The notes under the pieces: generated by a model
What the model saw: the letters and a program-made list of their open reading frames with translations, nothing else
Databases searched by the model: none
What the model was told of the DNA's origin: nothing
Part shown: one piece after another, positions 8,722 through 18,176 of the stretch
Layout: each line of letters starts with the position of its first letter
How positions within the stretch are numbered: position 1 is the stretch's first letter
NCBI GenBank assembly: GCA_035533075.1
Contig: DATLUO010000135.1
Location: forward strand, 1-64,000
Reading direction: 5' to 3'
DNA from: Pirellulales bacterium
Lineage (GTDB): Bacteria; Planctomycetota; Planctomycetia; Pirellulales; JAICIG01
DNA length: 64,000 nucleotides
Made by a program: the position numbers and the translations under genes

Positions 8722-9545
8722 GACTCCCCCGTGAGCTCGGCGAGGTACGCGGCCGGATCATCGACTACGTCCCAGGCGCTGCCGCCTGCGCGACGCAGCG
8801 CCCGCATCGCCTCCGAAACCGAACCTATTTCGGGTCGCTGGACGTCGGCCACCGTGAAGCCGACGACGCGCCAGCTCGTCTTCAGCCAGCGCGCGGCGCC
8901 ATGCACGACGACGTTCTCGTAGAGATATTGCCCCAGCCGGCGCGCGACTTCGGTCGACTCCACGTCGCAATACAACAGCCGCGGCTGCCAAGAGACGCGC
9001 AAGGCACAGCGATTGGCCGTGGCGCCGCCGACCCGCGCGACCACACCCGAAATCGACGTCTCGCCTTCAATGATCAGCCTGGTCGATATCGTCTTGAACG
9101 AGTCGGCCGTGAGCTCCGCCAACCGCTCGCCGTCGTCCGGGGTGCGCAGCACGATGCTGCACCCCAGCGACCGCGCGACGGCACTCAGCTCCTCCACGGG
9201 ATGGAGCACGAATTCGTTCTCTCCGATCTCTTCCGGGGACGCGAGAATCGCTCCGGTCTGTCGCAAATGGGTCAGCGCCTGCGCTGGATTGGGGGTCGCG
9301 AACTGAAACACCGCCGACCCGCGCTTGATGCCCACCAGTCCCAAGGGCGAACCGCCGGCCGCAACTTCGCTCTGCTCGTCTTCGTCGTCTTCGGCCTCTT
9401 CGCCCGCGGCCAGCCGCTGCAAAGCCCGCAGCACGCGCGCAAGCTGGCCGATCGGTATTTTTTCGGGCACCAGGCCCGCCGCGCAGAACGCGACCTCGAT
9501 TGCCGCGGGCGTCTTCTTTTTCGTGCTTGCTGTGTGGCTGGCCAT
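8718..9545 (-). CDS. 275-residue hypothetical partner of the PIN protein
   Basis: Start chosen at ATG 9545 (MASHTASTKKK); an upstream extension has no protein-like character. A basic N-terminus is followed by a low-complexity acidic stretch EEAEDDEDEQSE near residue 52, then a mixed alpha/beta body. It contains IGVKRGS-type and VVARVGGATANRC segments resembling a small beta-rich domain; no enzyme motif is visible. The stop overlaps the PIN start by ATGA. The 128-bp gap upstream may hold its own promoter. I do not recognise the family; antitoxin or target-recognition partner are both possible. Confidence 0.75.
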   Translation of the reverse strand: MASHTASTKKKTPAAIEVAFCAAGLVPEKIPIGQLARVLRALQRLAAGEEAEDDEDEQSEVAAGGSPLGLVGIKRGSAVFQFATPNPAQALTHLRQTGAILASPEEIGENEFVLHPVEELSAVARSLGCSIVLRTPDDGERLAELTADSFKTISTRLIIEGETSISGVVARVGGATANRCALRVSWQPRLLYCDVESTEVARRLGQYLYENVVVHGAARWLKTSWRVVGFTVADVQRPEIGSVSEAMRALRRAGGSAWDVVDDPAAYLAELTGES

Positions 9546-9673
9546 GCAGACTGCCTTCTTTCGGTTCGGGCAGCGGGAATCGCTGCCTGCCTTCGATATT
9601 AGGGGTGTCGGATGGCCGGAGCAAGCACCGCAATGACCGACGCGAAAATGCCGGCTACGCGGGGCGGACCGGC

Positions 9674-10099
9674 CTAAGCTTGCGGAGGGACGATGGTCAA
9701 CGGCACTCTGGCGACGACTTCCCATGGATCGTCCTCCGTCGGTCGGCGGGAGACCTGGACGAAATAGCGTCCCGGCATGTTCGTTGGAAAGCCAGGGAGC
9801 CGACCGCGAATGCGAGAACGCTCGAACTCCATCAGATCCACCTCGTATTCCGTTATCGGCAAGGTGGTATTGTCCGGTTGCGACAACTCCACGCGTGCAA
9901 ATTCCCTGCACGGTTCGGCCGGATTCTGTCGCGCCCAGACCGACACCAGCTCGAAAAACAAGGGGATCATTTGTGGATGCGGCTGTTGGTCCACAGGCAC
10001 TAGCGAGAACTGCTCGACGATATCGAAGATGCTCAAGCTGTTCGAATCACGATCAACCGCTGAGCCTCGGCACAGAAAGGTCCAGATATGCTCGATCAT
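9674..10099 (-). CDS. DUF6941-like hypothetical protein
   Basis: 141 residues, predicted all-beta. The start MIEHIWTFLCRGSAVDRDSN, followed by SLSIFDIVEQ, resembles the DUF6941 family opening (a short strand, a conserved Cys, a 'sIfdi.e' strand). A later part reads GRLPGFPTNMPGRYFVQVS and closes with a WEVVARVPLTI strand. The ATG overlaps the stop of the preceding gene, so it is translated with it. Function unknown; small beta sandwiches of this type occur as accessory parts of many gene cassettes. Confidence 0.75.
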   Translation of the reverse strand: MIEHIWTFLCRGSAVDRDSNSLSIFDIVEQFSLVPVDQQPHPQMIPLFFELVSVWARQNPAEPCREFARVELSQPDNTTLPITEYEVDLMEFERSRIRGRLPGFPTNMPGRYFVQVSRRPTEDDPWEVVARVPLTIVPPQA

Positions 10100-10629
10100 T
10101 TCACCAACTTAATATCAGGCAGCCGGATGGACAGCGACCGTTCGTAGTGCGAGCCTGTCGCCAGGTGCCGAATCGGCATGCGCAAGGAGTGGTAGACCGA
10201 GGTGGCATCGCTTGCCAGCCGAAGCGGAAGCCCCTCCTCACGAAGTCTGGCGTTTCGGGCCGGCACTTTTTGATCCAGGACGAACCTGGCCATTTGCCGG
10301 GCCCACCACCACGAGCCGTGCTGGTCGTCGTGGATTTCACTGGCGAACGCTTTGGGGGCATTGTCGTGAATGCCATTTAAGACGTAGAGATAGACCGCCA
10401 CGGCCGCATCGTCGGGATGTCGATATCCATCATCGAATTCGACGACGAGCAGCTTCGAGAGGCGTTCGATGAGTTTCCCGGCGCCGCCAGTTTCAACTGC
10501 CACAACCAGCGACCGGAAAGCCGCTTGAGATCGGGCGGCGCGCAGAAACGTCCGCAGGTTGCTGGCGAACGTGAGAGTTGCCGCCAACTCGACGCTCTCG
10601 ATGTTTTTGAAGACGGCTTCATCAATCAT
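10096..10629 (-). CDS. Hypothetical helical protein of the kinase operon
   Basis: 177 residues from ATG 10629, preceded at a good distance by AAGGA; a TTG two codons upstream is less likely. The sequence is mainly helical, with HPDDAAVAVYLYVLN and GSWWWARQMARFVLD segments, the latter a notable Trp cluster. No catalytic motif is seen. It lies 80 bp after the TPR gene and overlaps the next gene by four bases. Family not recognised. Confidence 0.75.
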   Translation of the reverse strand: MIDEAVFKNIESVELAATLTFASNLRTFLRAARSQAAFRSLVVAVETGGAGKLIERLSKLLVVEFDDGYRHPDDAAVAVYLYVLNGIHDNAPKAFASEIHDDQHGSWWWARQMARFVLDQKVPARNARLREEGLPLRLASDATSVYHSLRMPIRHLATGSHYERSLSIRLPDIKLVK

Positions 10630-10709
10630 GGACAATCCTTCGCTCCGTCCAAAACTCGGTCGGCCGACCGAGGGCGGCGGGTAAGCGCAACGTGCTACCG
10701 AGGAAACGT

Positions 10710-12254
10710 CTACTCAGCGAATTTGGTTTGCTCCAGACGACGACGCACCTGAAGCCGCAGGGCGGCGACTAAGGGCCCAGGCAGCCGCGATGAGGCGAAG
10801 TCGATCGCTTCACGACACCGGTCCCCGGCGCCGGGTGACCCGTTTCGAGCCTCTTCCATTGCAAGGTAGACCTTAGCGATAGCCTCCCGATTTGTATCCC
10901 GAATCGCCCGGGCCAGGCTAATCGCTTCCAAATAAAGAACGCGGCCAAGCTCAGGACTGTCGGCACGAAACGCGATCAGACCCTTTGTTGCGATATATGC
11001 GACTCGTTCGCCGGCGTTAAGCGACGTTACGCGGATGCGACGAACTGTGGCTTCTGCACGTTGATCATCGCCTTTCATCGCCGCCGCAACAGCGTAATTA
11101 TTAAGGAGCGTGTAATCGTTGGGATTACTTCTCAAGCCGACTTCCGCAAATGCTAATGCGCGCTCTAGGTCTCCGGACGCTGTGGTGGCGATGAACGATC
11201 CGTGGATAGCAGGCCGGCTCGAAAAGGGCTGGTCCCGCTGCCACTCTTCAGTCTTTTCAATGGAAGCAACCCAGTCCTCTCGCTCCCAGCTTCTGAAAGC
11301 GGCAGCTTCAGGAGAAAGCTGCAATTGTGGCACGGTCAGGCTGACGACATTCCGGCAGAGCCATGCCGCCTGTGCGACCGCATTTTCCGACGGCTCCCGT
11401 AAGGACGCTTCAACAAGTCGGCGTCCGCTCCGAATCTTCCCCGCCGACAACTCGATCGTTCCAACGGCACTGGCGAGTTCCGAAGCGTGGAAATCTGAAA
11501 AGCGTCCGTTCTCAAGAAGTCTTTTTGCACGCTTAATCAAGCGCGATGTCCGGTTCATCGCATCCGCCGTCGCTATTTCGGCCGCGAGAATCCAGGGGTC
11601 GTTTTGAACTAGTGGTGACGCAACAAGAATCCGATGCGCCCGGTCGCCCTGCTCGTCATGTAGAAAGAAGCGCGCCGCAGACCGAAGGATAAGACGGTTC
11701 TGTGGTGCAAGGGACAGCGCCACCTTCATTGCATGCTCCGCTTTGTCGAGCACGCCGAAGGACGTGTACAGCAAAGCTAAGTTGCACCATTGAATCGGAT
11801 TCCGAGGATAATCGGACAGAAGTTTGCGAACACGATGTATCTGCACAAAAGTCTTGCCGTCAGATTCGGTTAACAGTCGTGGTGAATCGAACGCGCCAAC
11901 CGGCGAACCAAGTCCCGGCAACTCCGCAAGAGCGTTAGCGGTGGGGCTACCGAGATAGATTAACGCGATGCTACGAGCAGCGTCTGGAGCTAACGGATGA
12001 CCTACAACGTAGTTAGCCGCCTCTATCGCGATTTGGTCAAGACCTAGAGTTAACGCTACCGAAACTAGGTCCGAAGCGACGGAAAGAGTGGGCGACTGTT
12101 TCCAATCGTGCAACTGCATTGCGACGGCCTCCTCGGTGAATCGAGGTTGACCGGCCCCGCCAATAGGAATAAGCTCGCCGCGACCAAGAGTGTCGTCGGA
12201 GTGGCGCCATCGGGGCACGACTTGCCGCCGCCTATCTTCGAGAAGAAGTGCCAT
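10710..12254 (-). CDS. TPR protein paired with the kinase
   Basis: 514 residues, rich in tetratricopeptide-type helix pairs, clearest at about 125-190 (NPIQWCNLALLYTSFGVLDK) and about 350-420 (NPNDYTLLNNYAVAAAMKGD). The N-terminal 100 residues are less regular. No catalytic motif. It starts three bases after the kinase stop, so coupling to the kinase is nearly certain. TPR scaffolds commonly collect partners or sense ligands, so a kinase substrate or regulator is the simplest inference. Codon use is more AT-rich than in flanking genes, which suggests acquisition by transfer. Confidence 0.85.
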   Translation of the reverse strand: MALLLEDRRRQVVPRWRHSDDTLGRGELIPIGGAGQPRFTEEAVAMQLHDWKQSPTLSVASDLVSVALTLGLDQIAIEAANYVVGHPLAPDAARSIALIYLGSPTANALAELPGLGSPVGAFDSPRLLTESDGKTFVQIHRVRKLLSDYPRNPIQWCNLALLYTSFGVLDKAEHAMKVALSLAPQNRLILRSAARFFLHDEQGDRAHRILVASPLVQNDPWILAAEIATADAMNRTSRLIKRAKRLLENGRFSDFHASELASAVGTIELSAGKIRSGRRLVEASLREPSENAVAQAAWLCRNVVSLTVPQLQLSPEAAAFRSWEREDWVASIEKTEEWQRDQPFSSRPAIHGSFIATTASGDLERALAFAEVGLRSNPNDYTLLNNYAVAAAMKGDDQRAEATVRRIRVTSLNAGERVAYIATKGLIAFRADSPELGRVLYLEAISLARAIRDTNREAIAKVYLAMEEARNGSPGAGDRCREAIDFASSRLPGPLVAALRLQVRRRLEQTKFAE

Positions 12255-12257
12255 TCG

Positions 12258-13307
12258 TCAGCTTTTGCCGCGTAAATGAAGTTCGGCCTTGAACCGGAGC
12301 AGGTCAAAGGCGGAAACATATCGTTCTAGCGCGTAGCGGTGCGCCCTAAAACTCATGGGGTGCCCACGCAGCGCCGGGTCCGGGTCGCAAAGCTCCGTCA
12401 CGATTCTCGACAGTTTCTCGCGGATCGCTTCCGGAGCATGCGTCGAAAACTCAGCTACAGCTTTCGGAAACGCTGCTTGCAGGTATGGCAATACGTCGGC
12501 GAATGTAACTGCGGGATTGCATGGTTCAAATGTGTTATCAAGATACTTGATAAGTAATGCGTTGATATGCACTCTCGTGAAGAAGAACACCACGAGGCTC
12601 CCAAGCAGATACATATCGTAGCCGAATCGCTTCGTGTTCTCGTCGACGGCCGCCCCGCAAAGAAGCTCAAAAGGAGCATAGCCCATGTCACCTGCAAATT
12701 TAAAATCGTCGTGCGGAGCGCGGAGTCCCTTTGCCCAGGCGCGGCCGAGATCCCCAAGCTTAGATCTGCCTTCCACCGCGAACACGAGCACGTTCGAGGG
12801 CTTCAGGTCCTGATGAGCAATCGCGGCGTGGTGCAATTGCTGTAAGGCCGCGGCAGTACCATGCAGCGTTCGGAGCGCAAATGCTACATCGAATGACTGC
12901 TGTTGATCAAGGTAACTTCGTATGTCGCCATCCGCGCGTTCAAATATCAAGTATTCAACTTTTAGAAACTTCCCTAGTGGACTGCCGGGATCGCCCTCGT
13001 ATGTGCCGTGGTCGATCGCATGTACAACCCGGCTAATCCCGGACGCCTGGCATTTCAAGCAAATGTCCCGCTCAAAAGTGTAGCTCTCGGCCATGTGCTT
13101 CATGACATCGATGGTATCTGAGGCGCTGAACGCCGCAGAATAGTCCATCGCCTTGAGAAAGCCTTCGCGGCCGTCTCGTACATTCCGCACGTGGTAGCCA
13201 GTAGAAAAATGCCCTCCCGTTGCCGTTGGCCGCGGGACCAGCAATGTCTCGACGACCCAGCCGCCCGGAAGCGTCTTGCCCTCAAGTTCCTTCGCTGGGT
13301 AGATCAT
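12258..13307 (-). CDS. Ser/Thr protein kinase-like protein with variant motifs
   Basis: Start ATG 13307, with GGAG just upstream; the frame can be extended six codons to a TTG. About 349 residues. Kinase features: glycine-rich ATGGHFSTGY loop, probable ATP-anchoring Lys in GFLKAMD, catalytic loop HQDLKPSN (Gln instead of the usual Arg), and GDLGRAW in place of DFG, followed by GYAPFE as the APE-like segment. All catalytic residues (Lys, Asp, Asn, Asp) are kept, so activity is plausible. No membrane helix or PASTA/FHA module is attached, unlike typical bacterial kinases. First gene of the seven-gene run. The target is unknown; the TPR protein is the natural candidate. Confidence 0.88.
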   Translation of the reverse strand: MIYPAKELEGKTLPGGWVVETLLVPRPTATGGHFSTGYHVRNVRDGREGFLKAMDYSAAFSASDTIDVMKHMAESYTFERDICLKCQASGISRVVHAIDHGTYEGDPGSPLGKFLKVEYLIFERADGDIRSYLDQQQSFDVAFALRTLHGTAAALQQLHHAAIAHQDLKPSNVLVFAVEGRSKLGDLGRAWAKGLRAPHDDFKFAGDMGYAPFELLCGAAVDENTKRFGYDMYLLGSLVVFFFTRVHINALLIKYLDNTFEPCNPAVTFADVLPYLQAAFPKAVAEFSTHAPEAIREKLSRIVTELCDPDPALRGHPMSFRAHRYALERYVSAFDLLRFKAELHLRGKS

Positions 13308-13716
13308 TATCACTCCGTGACGCAAAAAAAGTCAAACGAACGTTCAGTTCTCCATCGACGGCTCGAACGCGAAGCCTGCTGCACGACTCCAGCGAAAGCC
13401 ATTTTAGCGAATTCGGGCGCTACGATCAAATGGGTCCGCCGCCCCGCCGCCCCTGCGGCCCTTTGCGCCGGATTTCCGCTTCGCCCGAGCGGATGCCGTC
13501 GTATGGTAGGCCAGCACCAGTTCGCGCACTCGGTCGCGCCCCCTTAAACGCCCCAAGAACTTGAAAGAGAATGCCGTAAGTACTCGCCGTTACGCCAAAC
13601 CGTCGCGCCTCGCGGGTCCGACCTCTTCACCCGATAGCAAGGCAGGCACTTGGCCTGCCTAAGAATTATAGCGGCTGGCGCGCGAGGGTAACAGTCGACA
13701 ACGGGAATTGACACGC
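13308..13716. other. Intergenic region between kinase operon and restriction gene
   Basis: 409 bp with no supported gene. It must hold the promoter of the minus-strand kinase operon, but no clear -35/-10 pair was seen. The only clear structure is the hairpin at 13640-13660. Confidence 0.5.
13640..13660 (-). terminator. Stem-loop downstream of the restriction-methylation gene
   Basis: AGGCAGGC and GCCTGCCT form an 8-bp stem with a 5-base loop, 57 bp beyond the stop of the methyltransferase gene and close to an AT stretch. It could end that transcript and insulate the kinase operon. It lacks a strong T run, so the call is weak. Confidence 0.35.
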
Positions 13717-16523
13717 TCACTTCCGCGCGCCGTTATGCGAGAGGTTCAGTTCGAGAAGGCGAGCCAAGATTTCATCGTCCGTTAGATCCGCTGGCCAGCC
13801 GTAGGCGGCAAAGACGGCGGCGTCGAGGCGGCAATGGGCGTGGTCGAGCCAGGCGGGACGCTGGTTGTAAAGTATCGTCAACGTCCGCTTGGCAAGCTGC
13901 TTCGCACACTCCTCGTCCTTCGCCGCCAGCCGAGGACAGCGGATCGTGCCAATCCCGCGGCTGTCGGCGTTCTCCACGTACCGCGTCCAAGGCCCGTTGA
14001 GCGACCCTGGAAATTCCAATACCTCCTCGCGCGTCCACATCGGCGGGTTCAGCCAGTTCGAGCGAAGCTGGTCGAGTTCCTTGGCCGCGTCGGCAATCGC
14101 CGCGCACTGCGCGTCAGTGGGCTGCGGGAAAACGAACGTCTCGAAGCACGCGGTCGGGTTGTAGGTCGCGTCGTTGCCCACGCCATGCCAGCCGCAGGTG
14201 GCCAGCGTCCAAAGCTCGTGAACACGTGAATGGAGCACGCCGAAGTGGAAATCGTCGTCGAAGGCGATTGCGATGACCTTCGAGTCGGGGATAACGACGG
14301 TGTCTAGCCAAACAAAGAGTCGATGCTTTGCGACACGCGCGGTGGCGACGTAGCGCCGCTGGGCGCTGACCGCGCGCCTAAAACCCGGCCTCGCCTCCGC
14401 GTGGATCCACCACTTTTCGCGATATGTTTGTCTGCCGTTTGTCGCCCGCGCCGGCCGAACATGCTCCGCGAGGTACTCGTAGGGCGACTCGTACCGGACC
14501 GCGTTTTCTGCGGCCATGCCAGGGCCAAAGTCAATGATCCACTTTCCGGAACAGCGTCGGACCAAATCGCTGCCATTCCGCCAGGGCCGAAGCACGTCGC
14601 TATTGGCCCGCCCATCAGGGTTCGGCTGGCGCAGCATTGCCTCCGCTTGCTCGGCGCCGATGTCGAAATCACCGACCTTCGTTGTGCCCATGAAACACAG
14701 GCCGGCATTCGGGTGCAGCCGCTGCGCCCGCGTGACGTCCAGGCCAACGCTTAGGTCCGGGTTGATCGTGACGACGTTCCGGCCGTCAAGTTTGGGTTGA
14801 TCCGCGGTGTCGCTCGGTCCAAAGCCGATCATCGAGATTCTGGTTTCGGCCCCATCGAGGATCCAGTCGCGGTCGGAAATCGCCCAGAAAATACGCGCCG
14901 TTTCCCCAATCCTCTCCAATACGCGTCGGCTGCCTGCCTGCTTGATCGCCGTCGTGGCCAGTAGACCGACGCGACGCGCTCGGCCTTCACCGACCATTCG
15001 TCTCGCTTTCTCAAACCAATACGAGCAAAGATCGGCAGTCGCCGGTAGACGATCACCGTACATCGCCCAAAGCGGTTCGACGTATTCCGCGCCCAGTGCC
15101 GAGCGCATCTGCTTGTTGCCCAAGAATGGTGGATTGCCGACGATGTAATCCGCCGACGGCCAGACCGGTTCCTTGGGATGTTCGGGTTCGCTAACGTCAA
15201 TGATCGCATCCTTGGGGTGGATGCTTTCGATCGGGTCGAGCACGGGGTTGCGGGGCGCGGGGAAGCCGTTGTCGTGCTTCCATTGCAAAAAGCCGATCCA
15301 GATTACCACCTGCGCCAACTGCTGGGCGAAGGCGTTGATCTCGATGCCGTGCAGTTGCGTCGGGCGAACTTGCGGCAACAAGCTCGTGCCGTGCGCCGCG
15401 GCGTAGGCGATCACTTCCTTCTCCAGGTCGAGCAACAGGTTGATTGCCACATAAAGAAAATTGCCCGAACCACAGGCCGGGTCGAGAATCGTGATGTGGG
15501 CCAGTCGCTCCACAAAGTCGCGCAGCAGCTTGTCGTGGTCCCTGCGGGGCTTCGACTCTTTTGCTGCGGTCCGCCGGCCCCCGCCCGTGCTCTTGTCCTT
15601 CTCCAAAAGCTTGTCCCAAAGGCCATCGCACTTGGCTTTCACGTCGGACCATTCGCGGCGCAAGGGGGCCATGACCACCGGCTCGAGCAGCGTGAGAATG
15701 TCGGCGCGGCTGGTGTAGTGGGCGCCGATCCGCGAACGCTTGGCCGGGTCGAGCGTGCGCTCGAAAAGCGTGCCGAAGATCGAAGGCTCGACGCTGGCCC
15801 AGTCGTGCTCGTTGACCAGGATCAGCTCGTCGATCTCCCGCGGGCGCAGCTCGATCGCGTCGGCGTCGGCGAACAGGCCGCCGTTGAAGTGCAGAATGCG
15901 GTCGGCGCCGAAGTAGCCGCCCGTGGCCATCGCCTGAAACAGGCCCCGCAAATGCTCGGCCAGCCGCGGCGGCTCGTCTTTGGCGCTGAGCATGATCTTT
16001 TTGAAGAGCTTGTTGTCGCGCGTGCCCAACAGGCCGATGTCTTCGGCAAACATGCAGAACATCAGCTTCATCAGGAAGTGGGCGGCCGTTTGGGCGGGCA
16101 CGCCCCGCAGCCGCATGCCGTCGGCCAACAGGCCGAACCGCTCCGCCGCCTGCTCGGTGATGCCGCGGGCCGTTTCGCCCGGCTTGAGCCGCTCGGGCTC
16201 GATGAACAGCTTGCGGAGCACGTCGAGATGGGCCGGCTCGGCGAGCTGGTCGAGGTCGAAGGCGTAGACTTTTTTGGCCGTGCCCGTGAAGTTGGTGTGA
16301 ATCTCCAGCCAAAATGGCCGCGGAACCAGACATCGGCCCAGCCCTTGCCGCCGCCGGTTTTGCTGACGCCGCGCTCAAAGGTGTAGAAAGCGCCCTCGGG
16401 GTCGGCCGCCGCCGGCTTGGGCTGGTCCAGCACGTCGCACAGGTCGAGAAAGTGCTGCTGGCAGGCGCTCCGCTCAGAGAGGTTCGCCCGTTTCCACTTG
16501 GCGACGAATTCTTGCGGTGTCAT
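13717..16523 (-). pseudogene. MmeI-like (type IIL) restriction-methylation enzyme, nuclease motif deleted and frameshifted
   Basis: ATG 16523 opens MTPQEFVAKWKRANLSERSA and runs normally to GWADVWFRGHFGW; a frameshift then occurs near 16303 and the normal protein resumes in another frame as EIHTNFTGTAKKVYAFDLDQ. In this family the D-X9-EXK nuclease motif reads ADVW..GHFGW-EYK; the Asp side is present but EYK and roughly 35 following residues are gone. The rest (834 codons from GTG 16221) keeps methyltransferase motif I (DPACGSGNF) and motif IV (NPPF), plus a C-terminal target-recognition region. The full product cannot be made without reinitiation; a methyltransferase-only protein from an internal start is possible. 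Starts 6 bp after the oxidoreductase stop. Confidence 0.88.
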
Positions 16524-16529
16524 ACCGCG

Positions 16530-18035
16530 TCACCTCCGCCACGCCAGCCACTTGCGGGCCAGCGTCGCCACGAGCGGCGTCAGCCGAGTGCGTGAATAGT
16601 TGTCGGCGATGCGCTTCAGCACTTCCACCTGCGTCGGGTAGCAATGAATCGTCGCGGCCAGGGCCGACAGCGGCAGCTTTTTGGTCATTGCCAAAGCGAC
16701 CTCGCCGATCATCTCTCCAGCATGCTCGGCGACGATCGTGGCGCCCAGCATTTTGCCCGTGCCGCGGTGCGTATGGATGGCCGCGAAGCCTTCCTGTTCG
16801 CCGTCCAGGACTGCCCGGTCGATTTCTGCCAGATCGACGCGATAGGTGTCGAACTCGATGCCGCGCTCGGCCGCCTCGCGCGCGGTGAGGCCGACCTGGG
16901 CCACTTCCGGATCGGTGTAGGTGCAGCGCGGAATGACCAGGCGGCTCACCCGGCGGCGCCCGAAGAACAGGGCGTTTCGAAGGCAAAGTCGGGCCATGGC
17001 GTCGGCGGCGTGCGTGAACTTGTACGACGAACAAACATCGCCCGCCGCGTAGATCGCCGGGTTCGATGTCTGCAAACAGTCGTTCACCTCGACGCCCTTT
17101 TCCGTGCAGCGGACGCCCGCCGCGTCGAGGCTGAGGTCGTCGAGATTGGGCGAGCGTCCGGCGGCGGCCAGAATTGCATCGGCGATCAGTTTCCTCTTTT
17201 CGCCGCCGCGCTGAAGGACGATGCTCTTGGCGTCGCCCACCGGCTCGGCGGCATCGGTCGTCCAGCCCAGGTGCAGGTGAATTCCTTCCCGCTCGAACTG
17301 CGTTTGCACCAGCCGGCTCGCCGCAGGCTCTTCTTTGGGCAAGAGCGTCTCGGGCCGCTGCACCAGGTGTACCTCGCTGCCGAAGCGGCGGAACGCCTGG
17401 GCCAGCTCGCAGCCCACCGGGCCGCCGCCGATCACGACCAGCCGCCGAGGAAGTTCGGTCAGCGAAAAAACCGTCTCGTTGGTGAGACAGTCGATGGCTT
17501 CGATGCCGGGAATTGCCGGCAACGCGGGCTTGCCGCCGGTGGCGATCACGGCCCGGCGAAACAGCAGCTCGCGGCCCTCGACGTCGAGGCGGTCGCGGCC
17601 GGTGAATCGAGCATGCCCGAAATAGACATCGACGCCTTCCGCTTGGAACCGGCGGGCGCTGTCGTGCTGGCCGATCTGTGCCCGCAGCCGCCGCACGCGT
17701 TGCATGACGGCCGCGAAGTCGCTGTTGGGCGCACCCGGCAAACGAAAACCGTACTGTTCGCCCAACGAGAGTTGATGCACGGCCCGCGCCGCGCGCAGCA
17801 GGGCCTTGCTGGGCACGCAGCCGTAATTCAGGCAATCGCCGCCGAGCAGGTTCTGCTCGACGAGGGCCGCTCGGCCACCCAACCGGGCCGTGCCCAGGGC
17901 GGCAATGATGCCGGCCGTGCCGCCCCCGATGGCCACAAGGTTATAGGCGCCCTCGGGCGAGGGGTTCGTCCAGTCGCTCGGATGAGCGTGCTCGACGAGC
18001 AACTGGTTATGCTCATCCGGCGGGGCCAACAGCAT
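16530..18035 (-). CDS. Pyridine nucleotide-disulfide oxidoreductase, mercuric-reductase-like
   Basis: 501 residues. FAD-binding GGGTAG (37-42), redox-active disulfide GGDCLNYGCVPSK with C68 and C73, NAD(P)-binding VIGGGPVGCELA, FAD-binding AIYAAGDV, and the C-terminal dimerisation domain with a YPT segment. This is the group I flavin disulfide reductase layout that planctomycete annotation usually calls mercuric reductase. The N-terminal HMA domain and the C-terminal Cys pair of true MerA are absent, and no mer genes are near. A general soluble disulfide reductase is more likely; substrate not determined. Confidence 0.85.
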   Translation of the reverse strand: MLLAPPDEHNQLLVEHAHPSDWTNPSPEGAYNLVAIGGGTAGIIAALGTARLGGRAALVEQNLLGGDCLNYGCVPSKALLRAARAVHQLSLGEQYGFRLPGAPNSDFAAVMQRVRRLRAQIGQHDSARRFQAEGVDVYFGHARFTGRDRLDVEGRELLFRRAVIATGGKPALPAIPGIEAIDCLTNETVFSLTELPRRLVVIGGGPVGCELAQAFRRFGSEVHLVQRPETLLPKEEPAASRLVQTQFEREGIHLHLGWTTDAAEPVGDAKSIVLQRGGEKRKLIADAILAAAGRSPNLDDLSLDAAGVRCTEKGVEVNDCLQTSNPAIYAAGDVCSSYKFTHAADAMARLCLRNALFFGRRRVSRLVIPRCTYTDPEVAQVGLTAREAAERGIEFDTYRVDLAEIDRAVLDGEQEGFAAIHTHRGTGKMLGATIVAEHAGEMIGEVALAMTKKLPLSALAATIHCYPTQVEVLKRIADNYSRTRLTPLVATLARKWLAWRR

Positions 18036-18176
18036 CGGGCAATCGTTCCTGGAGGTTGATACGTGTTCGTTCGCTGGTCGTGGGCCGGTGCCTCATTTTG
18101 AAGGAAAACCGGCCGCAACGAAAGGGACTCCGCCCCGCGCCCGTCTGCGGAGGGCGGGCGTCGCCGCGCGCGAAGC

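Noticed and set aside
16530-18035. Mercury resistance locus
   Set aside because: MerA hallmarks (HMA domain, C-terminal Cys pair) and mer neighbours are absent.
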